Shown here piece after piece: positions 9,157 to 16,073 of a stretch of DNA of 20,352 bases. This DNA is from JBFJVZ01 sp041623895 (lineage in GTDB: Bacteria > Planctomycetota > Planctomycetia > Pirellulales > Pirellulaceae): assembly GCA_041623895.1 (NCBI GenBank), contig JBFJVZ010000085.1, positions 1-20,352 on the forward strand, read 5' to 3'. Every line of letters starts with the position of its first letter. The first letter of the stretch is position 1. The notes beneath the pieces were generated by a model. That model was given only the letters and a program-made list of their open reading frames with translations, did no database searches and was not told the origin of the DNA. A program made the translations under genes and the position numbers.

Positions 9157-9172
9157 AGCCCAGGACCGGGCT
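9157..9172. repeat. Small hairpin carrying direct-repeat copy 1
   Basis: AGCCC (9157-9161) and GGGCT (9168-9172) are a 5-bp inverted repeat around AGGACC. The sequence AGGACCGGGCT recurs at 9398-9408 in a different context, followed by CCCG instead of GGGA. Confidence 0.4.
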
Positions 9173-9440
9173 GGGATGGTGAAAACATCGGAATCTGGAG
9201 ATTTTACGGCCAATTGCGAACATGCGTTTGTTGCGTCCAAGACAACATGAGTTGCCTGGGCGGGCGAGGCTACCGCCGAGCCGAAGCGTGGGAAAACGCT
9301 TGGCGGATTCGCGGGAGCGTCGCCCTCCCAGCGGTTGGGAAACTGGTCTTTCACGAGTAACAGAAAAACGTAGATACCCGTCTCTTGTCACCATCCTAGG
9401 ACCGGGCTCCCGTAGGGGATCCGGAGAATGATGCATTTTG

Positions 9441-9457
9441 CGGCTCGGCCTGAGCCG
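9441..9457. repeat. GC-rich hairpin 5' of the hydrolase gene
   Basis: CGGCTC (9441-9446) and GAGCCG (9452-9457) form a perfect 6-bp stem with a 5-nt loop, about 54 bp before the ATG at 9511. It lies just upstream of the possible -10 at 9470, so it is more likely a DNA repeat or operator than an RNA terminator, and no T-run follows it. Confidence 0.4.
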
Positions 9458-9469
9458 GGTCGGTGCAGA

Positions 9470-9475
9470 TACACT
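9470..9475 (+). promoter_or_regulatory. Possible -10 element of the hydrolase gene
   Basis: TACACT resembles a sigma-70 -10 box and lies 35 bp before the ATG at 9511. I see no good -35 hexamer 16-18 bp upstream, where the hairpin at 9441-9457 sits, so this is a weak call. Confidence 0.25.
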
Positions 9476-9510
9476 ATGGGATCGAACCAACGTCCCACGG
9501 GATCTCTAAG

Positions 9511-11727
9511 ATGAAGCGAACGATCGTCCTTGCCGCTGCGATGCTGACCTTGATGGTATCCGAATCGACTGCCCAAAAAGCCCTCGACCTGACGCTGCAA
9601 TTTCAGCGTGAGCCGACCCCCGGTAGCGGCGAGTTTCAGAAGATGTCTCGCCGGGAGTCGTGGGATCCGTCGCAAACCGCAATCGTTGTTTGCGACTGTT
9701 GGGATTATCACCACTGTCTGAATGCCGTTCGTCGACTCGAACAATTTGCACCGGTGCTGGACAAAGTGATTGGCGACGCACGTAGCCGCGGTGTGACGAT
9801 CATCCATTCACCCAGCGATTGCATGGACGCCTATCGCGATCATCCGGCGCGAAAGCGGGCCGTCAACATTCCCCCTGCGAAGTATCTTCCGCACGGTATT
9901 CAGTCTTGGTGTTCGGTAATTCCGGCTGAAGAACGATCGGTTTACCCAATTGATCAATCCGACGGAGGTGAAGACGATGACCCGGCCGAGCATGCGACGT
10001 GGCGCGCCAAGCTCCAATCGCTCGGTCGTAATCCGAATATGCCTTGGAAACAACAAACCGATTTAATCAAAATCGATGAAGCTGCCGACTTCATCAGTGA
10101 TCGAGGCGATGAGGTCTGGAACATCCTCGAGCACCGCGGGATTAACAATGTCATTCTGACTGGCGTGCACACCAACATGTGCGTCTTGGGACGACCGTTC
10201 GGACTTCGGCAAATGGCTCGTAATGGAAAGAATGTTGTTCTGATGCGGGACATGACTGACACGATGTACAACCCCAAGCGTTGGCCCTACGTCAGTCATT
10301 TTGAGGGAACGCGGCGAGTGATCTCGCACATCCAGCGCTACGTGTGTCCGACGATTACCAGCGACCAGATTATCGGCGGCAAGCCATTTCGATTCGAAGG
10401 CGATACGGGTGAAGAGAGCGTTTCAACCTCTGAAGATACTTCGTTCCAACTGCATTGGACGCCGGTTTCCGTGCCGCATGCTGCCGATATCGATGACGAT
10501 GGGCAGCCGCGTTGGTACCGAGCGGTCGCCATGATCCCCGGTAGTTGGCTGAAAGCGAAGTTGCTGCTGAAGCTGCGGGGAACTCAAACAGCCAAGGTTT
10601 GGTGCAACGGACAATCACTCGCGTCAGCCTCCAAAGCCTCTGGCAAAGTGGCCGCATTCGACCTCCCCGGGCAAGCCGTTGAAGCTGACGATTGGAATTT
10701 GATCGTGATCAAGATTGACGCGGGCGGACTGTTGGCAGACCCGCCGGTGTTGGCGTCCGGAAAAAATAAAATATCGATGCGAGGCCGCTGGCAATTTCGT
10801 CTTGGCGACGATGCCGAATTTTCAAACATGCCGCTGCCCGCCAAATTCGGCGGATCAGCCGACGTGGCTTTTGCTCCCGAAGATCCGCTTTGGACGCCGC
10901 GACCGTTGACGCACGTCGGCGAGTTCACAGCGGGTATCGAAGGACCGGCGTGCGACGCAAACGGGAACGTGCTGGCCGTGAATTTCAACGAGCAAGGAAC
11001 CATCGGTCGTATCCAACCGGATGGCGTCGGTGAAGTCTTCGTCAAACTGCCTTCCGAAAGTATCGGCAATGGAATTCGATTCGACAGCGATGGCTGGTTT
11101 TACGTTGCGGACTACACCGGACACAATATTTTGAAAGTCGATCCAAACACTCGCGACGTTTCCGTCTTTGCCCACCACGACGGCATGAATCAACCGAATG
11201 ATCTGGCGATCGCTCCCGATGGAACGTTGTACGCTAGCGACCCAAATTGGTCAGCAGGAAGCGGGCAACTCTGGAGAATCGATCGTGATGGCAAGATCAC
11301 CAAATTGGCCGATCAGATGGGGACTACCAACGGCATCGAAGTCAGTCCCGATGGCAAGACGCTGTACGTCAACGAAAGCAAGCAACGGAATGTCTGGGCG
11401 TTCACGATCAGCGAGGATCGGACACTGACCGGCAAGCGATTGGTGCGAAGATTCGATGATCACGGATTCGATGGGATGCGCTGCGATGTCGACGGTAATC
11501 TGTACATCACGCGTTACGGAAAAGGTACGGTCGTGAAAATGACGCCCGACGGCGAGATTTTACGTGAAATCCCCGTCCTTGGCGCACGCCCATCCAATCT
11601 CTGCTTTGGCGGACGCGATGGACGTACGGTCTACGTGACCGAAGTGGAATCACGGCGGTTGGTGTCGTTTCGCGTCGATCGACCGGGCAGGAGTTGGCAG
11701 CAATCGCGGGAAGGAGTCAACGATTAG
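9511..11727 (+). CDS. Exported isochorismatase-like hydrolase fused to SMP-30/gluconolactonase propeller
   Basis: The 738-residue product starts MKRTIVLAAAMLTLMVSESTA followed by Q, a clear Sec signal peptide. The ATG at 9511 is chosen because of this and a GGGA 8 nt upstream; an in-frame start at 9463 would place 16 residues ahead of the signal. Residues about 40-290 are a cysteine-hydrolase (isochorismatase/nicotinamidase) fold with a probable triad of D62, K187 (IKIDEAADF) and C224 (GVHTNMC). A middle jelly-roll-like region (about 310-430, with KVWCNGQSLA) resembles galactose-binding domains. Residues about 465-735 are an SMP-30/gluconolactonase propeller with likely metal ligands E477, N563 and N607 and blade motifs such as SPDGKTLYVNES. 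Both halves are potential hydrolases of small amides, esters or lactones in the periplasm. The actual substrate is unknown. The gene stands alone and ends at the palindromic element. Confidence 0.9.
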   Translation: MKRTIVLAAAMLTLMVSESTAQKALDLTLQFQREPTPGSGEFQKMSRRESWDPSQTAIVVCDCWDYHHCLNAVRRLEQFAPVLDKVIGDARSRGVTIIHSPSDCMDAYRDHPARKRAVNIPPAKYLPHGIQSWCSVIPAEERSVYPIDQSDGGEDDDPAEHATWRAKLQSLGRNPNMPWKQQTDLIKIDEAADFISDRGDEVWNILEHRGINNVILTGVHTNMCVLGRPFGLRQMARNGKNVVLMRDMTDTMYNPKRWPYVSHFEGTRRVISHIQRYVCPTITSDQIIGGKPFRFEGDTGEESVSTSEDTSFQLHWTPVSVPHAADIDDDGQPRWYRAVAMIPGSWLKAKLLLKLRGTQTAKVWCNGQSLASASKASGKVAAFDLPGQAVEADDWNLIVIKIDAGGLLADPPVLASGKNKISMRGRWQFRLGDDAEFSNMPLPAKFGGSADVAFAPEDPLWTPRPLTHVGEFTAGIEGPACDANGNVLAVNFNEQGTIGRIQPDGVGEVFVKLPSESIGNGIRFDSDGWFYVADYTGHNILKVDPNTRDVSVFAHHDGMNQPNDLAIAPDGTLYASDPNWSAGSGQLWRIDRDGKITKLADQMGTTNGIEVSPDGKTLYVNESKQRNVWAFTISEDRTLTGKRLVRRFDDHGFDGMRCDVDGNLYITRYGKGTVVKMTPDGEILREIPVLGARPSNLCFGGRDGRTVYVTEVESRRLVSFRVDRPGRSWQQSREGVND

Positions 11728-11747
11728 TCGCAGCCAGACAACGAGTG

Positions 11748-11889
11748 GACTTCCGTCGCTACCCAGTGCATTTTCAGATATCTCGTAGGCCAGGAACTTG
11801 TCCTGGCAATCAGCCGCCAGGACAAGTCCTGGCCTACCGATGATTCCAGATCAATGATGAAATTGCACTGGCGCGCTGCGAACGGAGTC
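11748..11889. repeat. Nested palindromic element between convergent genes
   Basis: Three nested inverted repeats share one centre. The inner arms 11785-11807 and 11816-11837 match over 22 bp with one extra A in the left arm and an 8-nt loop. The middle arms 11763-11776 and 11858-11871 match at 13 of 14 positions. The outer arms 11748-11759 and 11878-11889 match with two single-base bulges. Each inner arm is itself a palindrome (CCAGGAC-TT-GTCCTGG on the right), so either four short hairpins or one long one can form. The element begins 20 bp after the hydrolase stop and ends 37 bp before the ATPase stop. It may act as a two-way transcription barrier, but no T-tract follows the arms, so it is not a standard intrinsic terminator. 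A MITE- or REP-like origin is possible. Confidence 0.75.
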
Positions 11890-11926
11890 GCTGGACGACG
11901 GCGATGCTGCTAAGCCATTTGGCGCA

Positions 11927-12571
11927 TCAGGTCTCCGCTTCCGACAACACCCCCTTGACCAATGTGAATCTTCGATCGGCCAACGCTGCGGCCTCTCTTT
12001 TGTTGTGCGTGATGTGAAGCGTGGTCACGCCAGTGGTTTCTTTTAGTTTCTTGAGTAACGTCTGCATTTCGTCCCGAGTGTCCTCGTCCAGGGCGCTTAG
12101 CGGTTCATCAAGCAGTAGCACGGAAGGCCGGAAAGCTAAGGCGCGGCCCAATGCGACACGCTGCGACTCGCCGCCACTTAGACCCTGGATCTTGCGGCCG
12201 GTCAAATGACTGATGCCGAGAACGTCGGCCATCTCCGCGGTTCTTTCCGCGATCAAGCTTCGTGGTAGTTTTTGCAATCGCAATGCGAATTCCAAGTGTT
12301 CCTGTACGGTGTAAGTCGGAAATAGCGCCAAGTCCTGCGGCACGTACCCGATCTGTCGATCGCCGGGTGGCCAATCGGTGACGTCCATGTCATCGATCAG
12401 GATCTTTCCGGCGTGCAATTTTCGCAGCCCGCAGATCGATTCCAGTATCGATGTTTTGCCGCAGCCGGTTTGGCCCATCAGAACGGCGTATTGTCCGCGT
12501 GCGACTTTTAGTGAGACTCCCGACAGCGAGAAGTCCCCGGCGCGGATCTCGATGTTGGCCAGCTCGATCAC
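11927..12571 (-). CDS. ABC transporter ATPase, ModC-like, short form
   Basis: This 214-residue ATPase powers the importer encoded just upstream. Walker A is GQTGCGKT (33-40), the Q-loop glutamine is Q79, the signature is LSGGESQ (131-137), Walker B is VLLLDEP (151-157), the D-loop is SALD (159-162) and the switch histidine is H189 in ITHN. All catalytic elements are present. The GTG at 12571 overlaps the permease stop as GTGA, with AGGT 8 nt upstream (12580-12583), which indicates translational coupling. The open frame runs farther upstream, but those residues lie over the permease gene and show no similarity to ATPases. Molybdate ModC proteins usually carry a C-terminal oxyanion-binding regulatory domain and reach about 350 residues. 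That domain is absent here. Confidence 0.92.
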   Translation of the reverse strand: MIELANIEIRAGDFSLSGVSLKVARGQYAVLMGQTGCGKTSILESICGLRKLHAGKILIDDMDVTDWPPGDRQIGYVPQDLALFPTYTVQEHLEFALRLQKLPRSLIAERTAEMADVLGISHLTGRKIQGLSGGESQRVALGRALAFRPSVLLLDEPLSALDEDTRDEMQTLLKKLKETTGVTTLHITHNKREAAALADRRFTLVKGVLSEAET

Positions 12572-13443
12572 GATGTCAGACCTGTTCCCAGCAGGCGAAG
12601 GAACAACAATACAACCACGGCCATCGCCACCATCAACAGGGAAACCGCCACGGCAGCATCCAGGCGACCGATGCTCAACTCCAGGAAAACGGTCGTCGAC
12701 AACACTTCGGTCCGCATTCGTGTTGCCCCGGCAAAGACCAGAATGGGACCGAATTCGCCCAGTGCTCTCGCCCAGGCGATCGTGAATGCCGCGATCATGC
12801 CGCGCCAAGCCTGCGGCAACGCGACCCGCATGAAGGCTTGACCCCGGGTGCAGCCGAGCGTCCTGGCCACGTCTTCGGCGCGGGGATTGATTTGGTCAAA
12901 GGCCACCCGCATCGTGCGAACCGCGAACGCACAAGCCACGGCAAACTGCGCCAGCACCACTGCGGGCCAGCGATACGTGACCGGAAATCCAACATCATCG
13001 CTTAACCATGCTTCCAATTCCCAGCCGCCAGAGCCGATCGGTAGATGGAACAGGATCAGCAGGCTAAGCCCCAGCACCAGGGGCGGCAGCACAATGGGTA
13101 TGTCCACGATGGTGTCGATCAGCCAACGGCCGGGAAACTTGTAGCGTGAAAGTAAATACCCGAGGGGCGTCGCCACCCAAACCGACATGATCGCCGCGGT
13201 CGTGCATGAAATGATTGTCAATCGAAACGCGAACTGTATCTCGGGCTTGGCGAGCGCATCCCTGAACTCGGTGAACGATGTGAACATCAGGTCGGCCAGG
13301 ATCAGCAGCACGATCAATAAGATGAAGCATGCCGAAATGCCACTCATCACCAAAAAGAAAGGGGTATCGCTGCGCCGTCGACGTACGGTCGATCGCGGCT
13401 GCTGAGTGGACTTGGCTGGGGCGTAGGGTTCTGGCGATGTCAT
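12568..13443 (-). CDS. ABC transporter permease, ModB/CysT-like
   Basis: The 291-residue membrane subunit belongs to the oxyanion importer permease family (molybdate, tungstate, sulfate). It has an Arg-rich N-terminus and about six membrane helices, the first at about residues 29-54. The EAA coupling loop is EDVARTLGCTRGQAFMRVAL, directly followed by RALGEFGPILVFAGAT, a strong ModB/CysT-type signature. ATG at 13443 is preferred over the adjacent in-frame TTG at 13446. It lies 15 bp after the binding-protein stop and overlaps the ATPase gene by 4 bp. The family call is firm. The substrate is not, because ModB, CysT and tungstate permeases share this signature. Confidence 0.92.
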   Translation of the reverse strand: MTSPEPYAPAKSTQQPRSTVRRRRSDTPFFLVMSGISACFILLIVLLILADLMFTSFTEFRDALAKPEIQFAFRLTIISCTTAAIMSVWVATPLGYLLSRYKFPGRWLIDTIVDIPIVLPPLVLGLSLLILFHLPIGSGGWELEAWLSDDVGFPVTYRWPAVVLAQFAVACAFAVRTMRVAFDQINPRAEDVARTLGCTRGQAFMRVALPQAWRGMIAAFTIAWARALGEFGPILVFAGATRMRTEVLSTTVFLELSIGRLDAAVAVSLLMVAMAVVVLLFLRLLGTGLTS

Positions 13444-13458
13444 CAATAGATAGACCGA

Positions 13459-14952
13459 TTACTTTTCGCTACCCAGTTGCCAGCGAAATCCTTCTGCCGC
13501 AAAAACCTCTTGCGAGTCGGCGCTCGTGATCCGATCAAACAAACGGCCCGCCGCGTGTGGGTACTTTGATTCGGAGGCAACGGCCCACGGTTGCGTCGCG
13601 ATGCTGCAGGGGATGCCTTGAATCTGTATCGCATCCAAGAAATCGCCGGCGCCGGCGGCGTTGCTTAGGTAAGCCACTGCCGCGTCCAATGATCCGGTCC
13701 GCAGTTGATTGACTAACATGTCGCCGGTAGGAGTTTGCACGGTCACGTTCTCCATCACCTCTTGTTGCACGCCTCCTTCCTTCAATGTGTTTTGCGTGAT
13801 CCAACCCATCGCGCATTGTTTTTCGTGACCGACGCCGACCCGCAAGCCTTCCCGGCCCAGATCACGAAGCGACGCAATGTTGTGTGGATTACCTTTCTGC
13901 ACCAGGATCACCAACTCGTTCTGCGAAACCGGCACCGGATCGGGAAACAAATCGGCGACCTGCGTCATGAACTCATTGTCACAGGCAAAGTACGCGTCAG
14001 GATGTTGTCCCGCCTTCATTTGGCCGACCAGGATTCCGCAGCCGTTGTAAACACGATTGACGCGGATGCCTTCACGCTGCTCAAACTCCGCGATCGTGTC
14101 TTCGATTGCCGGACGCAACATCGATCCGGCAAAGATATTCAGCTCCGGTGTATCGCTCCACTGATCACCCCCGGAAACTCGAAATCCGAATTTGTTATAC
14201 CTTTTTAAGCCGCGATCGATCGCGGAAATGTAACGTGCAAAATGCAACGCCGCTTGCGGTTGTTTCGTTGCCGCGATCACGCCGACGGCGATCGGCGAGG
14301 AGCCATCCTTAAGTTCAGGGATTTCGACAAACTCCAGATCGGGGTAAGTGTGCAGCACGGCGTCGTAGACGATGCCGGCGTCAGCGGCGCCAACCTTGAT
14401 GTCATTGGCGACTTCAGTAACCGTTCCCCGTTCAGCAGTGATCGCTGCGGCCAATTTGTTCCACAAACCAGCTTCGCTCAAAATCCGCCGTGACAGGTTG
14501 CCGATCGCCGTGGCATCGGTGCTCGCCTGGACGACTCGAACGTCATCTCGCAACAAGTCTTCAAACGACTTAACCGACTTGGGGTTTCCCTTCTTGACGG
14601 CGATCACCGCCTGCTGTCTGGCAATTGGCAAAACTTCTTCAATCAGTCCCTTTTCTTTGGCAATCTTCAGGTAGCTGTCATCGGCCGGCAGATACAGTTC
14701 ACCCGCTTTGCTGACATCGAGTTGCGCGAGTAGTCCTTGCGAAGGTCCGAAGTTGACTTGAACCTCACGATCGAACTCTGCCTGATAGTCGGCCAAGATC
14801 GCTTCGATGACTGCGCGGTTGCTAGCTGCGCAATGCATCAGCAGCGGCTGAATATCGGTGGTTGATCTGGATTTCTCGTTTTGTGAGAGCGAATAAATCA
14901 TGACGCCGATCGCAACGATCGAGCCGATCATGACCAGCAGGATTCGATTCAT
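13459..14952 (-). CDS. Tandem two-domain ModA-like substrate-binding protein
   Basis: The 497-residue product has an N-terminal membrane anchor or uncleaved signal (about residues 3-23, no lipobox) and two homologous ModA-type (SBP_bac_11-like) domains at about 36-260 and 270-490. The duplication is visible as paired motifs: CAASNRAVIEAI versus FAGSMLRPAIEDT, FGPSQGLLAQL versus YNGCGILVGQM, and KKGNPKSVKSFEDL versus QKGNPHNIASLRDL. ModA proteins normally have one such domain of about 230 residues. Domain 1 keeps Ser in the first two ligand loops. Domain 2 has Cys305 in the second loop and Cys380 near a third (EKQCAMG), plus Cys324 and Cys449, whereas domain 1 has only Cys41. ATG at 14952 is preceded by AGGTG with 6-nt spacing. 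It is the ligand receptor of the adjacent ModB/ModC-like transporter; the ligand is undetermined. Confidence 0.9.
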   Translation of the reverse strand: MNRILLVMIGSIVAIGVMIYSLSQNEKSRSTTDIQPLLMHCAASNRAVIEAILADYQAEFDREVQVNFGPSQGLLAQLDVSKAGELYLPADDSYLKIAKEKGLIEEVLPIARQQAVIAVKKGNPKSVKSFEDLLRDDVRVVQASTDATAIGNLSRRILSEAGLWNKLAAAITAERGTVTEVANDIKVGAADAGIVYDAVLHTYPDLEFVEIPELKDGSSPIAVGVIAATKQPQAALHFARYISAIDRGLKRYNKFGFRVSGGDQWSDTPELNIFAGSMLRPAIEDTIAEFEQREGIRVNRVYNGCGILVGQMKAGQHPDAYFACDNEFMTQVADLFPDPVPVSQNELVILVQKGNPHNIASLRDLGREGLRVGVGHEKQCAMGWITQNTLKEGGVQQEVMENVTVQTPTGDMLVNQLRTGSLDAAVAYLSNAAGAGDFLDAIQIQGIPCSIATQPWAVASESKYPHAAGRLFDRITSADSQEVFAAEGFRWQLGSEK

Positions 14953-14958
14953 GAAATG

Positions 14959-14963
14959 CACCT
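14959..14963 (-). promoter_or_regulatory. Ribosome binding site of the binding-protein gene
   Basis: AGGTG on the minus strand lies 6 nt before the ATG at 14952. It overlaps the alternative in-frame GTG at 14961, which makes the ATG the better start. Confidence 0.65.
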
Positions 14964-14987
14964 ATCACTAAAACGGGAGCGAGTTCG

Positions 14988-16073
14988 TTAACGGTTTCTG
15001 CCCGGAGGGATGGTCAATAGATTGGGTCGATCGCTGGAGTCGCGAAGCGAAGCTGCCGGCGGCCGCTCGCCCTCATCGCCGAACAACTCCACGTCCCAGT
15101 TTGTCGACAGTAGCAGATCAAACCCGGGGTTGCGATTTTTCACCTGGCAGGAGCAGGGCCCACTCAAGAAGACGGTCAAGTCTTCCACCAAACGCTGATT
15201 CAGCTCGGCAGCAGCAATCACCTCAAGTGCCCGGCCACGGCCAAAGACAGGCACGATCAACGGCTCGCCGTCATCAAACGCTTGCTGCTGGATTCCCGAC
15301 AATAGTTTGACCAGAAACTGTTCGTTCTTATCCTCTCGATCGATTTCCAGCACGCTGAATTGCAGCAGCAGGGGAACTTCGCTGAACAACTCGCTGCCGG
15401 GCAGACCCACGCCATCGGGCAATGACAAATTCGTACTCAATTTTGAAAAGCTACCATGCAAAAGATCGCGTGCAGCCGTGGTACGGTTTTCGTCATTTGA
15501 TTTCAGCAACAACCAGACCACCGCATCGCCTCCCAGCAGCCGTTTTGCAATCTCCGCGCGAGCGGGAGATTCCAGCAAAGCGGCATCCATCGCTTCATCC
15601 AGCGACCCGTGCCAGCAATTAATCGTCTGCTCGCGAAGCTTCGTGCGGATCACCAGGTAGGGCAGTTTGGCCTTGCCTTCGGCTTGAATCGTTTTCCACA
15701 ACTCGGCGTGCGTGGCTTTGGTTGGTGAATCGACAGCTGACAAGACCAAATTGACGTTGGCAGTGCCCGAGTTTTCAGCAGAACTCGCCTCGATCATTTT
15801 CACGAATACGTTTTCCGCGACCGAAAGTCGCTGGTCGTGAAAGACGATGATTTCGTAAGCGTCGCTTTTCCATCGCTCCAGCGCGTATCGAAAGACCGGA
15901 ATATTACAGGCGCTGGCAGATGAATTAAGCAGGACGACGAGTATCAGTAAGACCGCTCCGAAAACCCCACTGCTGCCTCCGGGAGGAGACGCGCTGTTGG
16001 GCCCAGTTGAGGACGGGCGACGTTGATCACAAACATCTGCCGCTCGATCGGTGGTCGGTAAACTTGAGTTCAT
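14988..16073 (-). CDS. Exported protein of unknown function, coupled to ABC importer operon
   Basis: This 361-residue protein matches no family I can name. A 36-residue Ser/Pro-rich N-terminus precedes a hydrophobic segment (about 37-54) ending SASA before Cys56. This fits a late signal peptide, or a lipoprotein with a weak lipobox. The mature part opens CNIPVFRYALERW (56-68) and alternates short hydrophobic strands with helices, as in a Rossmann- or thioredoxin-like fold. A second cysteine cluster is GPCSCQVKNRNPGFD, with Cys307 and Cys309; Cys153 lies between. The paired cysteines could bind metal or form a disulfide. Its ATG overlaps the upstream stop as ATGA, with GGA 5 nt before it, and the binding-protein gene follows after 35 bp, so it belongs to the operon. 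A role with the transporter is inferred only from this arrangement. Confidence 0.8.
   Translation of the reverse strand: MNSSLPTTDRAADVCDQRRPSSTGPNSASPPGGSSGVFGAVLLILVVLLNSSASACNIPVFRYALERWKSDAYEIIVFHDQRLSVAENVFVKMIEASSAENSGTANVNLVLSAVDSPTKATHAELWKTIQAEGKAKLPYLVIRTKLREQTINCWHGSLDEAMDAALLESPARAEIAKRLLGGDAVVWLLLKSNDENRTTAARDLLHGSFSKLSTNLSLPDGVGLPGSELFSEVPLLLQFSVLEIDREDKNEQFLVKLLSGIQQQAFDDGEPLIVPVFGRGRALEVIAAAELNQRLVEDLTVFLSGPCSCQVKNRNPGFDLLLSTNWDVELFGDEGERPPAASLRDSSDRPNLLTIPPGRNR

Larger units (their letters stand above)
9050..9510. other. Divergent intergenic region with repeat-like hairpins
   Basis: This 461-bp gap separates the leftward kinase gene from the rightward hydrolase gene, so it should hold both promoters. 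No convincing gene is present; short open frames here have no recognisable domain. It contains several small hairpins (9157-9172, 9326-9340, 9441-9457) and an 11-bp direct repeat AGGACCGGGCT at 9162-9172 and 9398-9408. From memory, GC-rich blocks like this are interspersed between genes in Rhodopirellula-type genomes, but I could not check copy number. Confidence 0.5.

Noticed and set aside
9046..9490. Short minus-strand frames in the kinase-hydrolase gap
   Set aside because: Their translations (for example GSAVASPAQA) look like the spurious products of interspersed repeats, and they have no start signals.
11785..11837. Calling the inner hairpin an intrinsic terminator
   Set aside because: No T-tract follows either arm, so it lacks the second half of that signal.
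12572..12808. N-terminal extension of the ATPase frame
   Set aside because: It lies over the permease gene in another frame, lacks ABC similarity, and a coupled GTG start exists at 12571.
11927..14952. Naming the transporter genes modA, modB and modC
   Set aside because: The family resemblance is clear, but the duplicated, Cys-containing receptor and short ATPase leave the substrate uncertain, so symbols were withheld.
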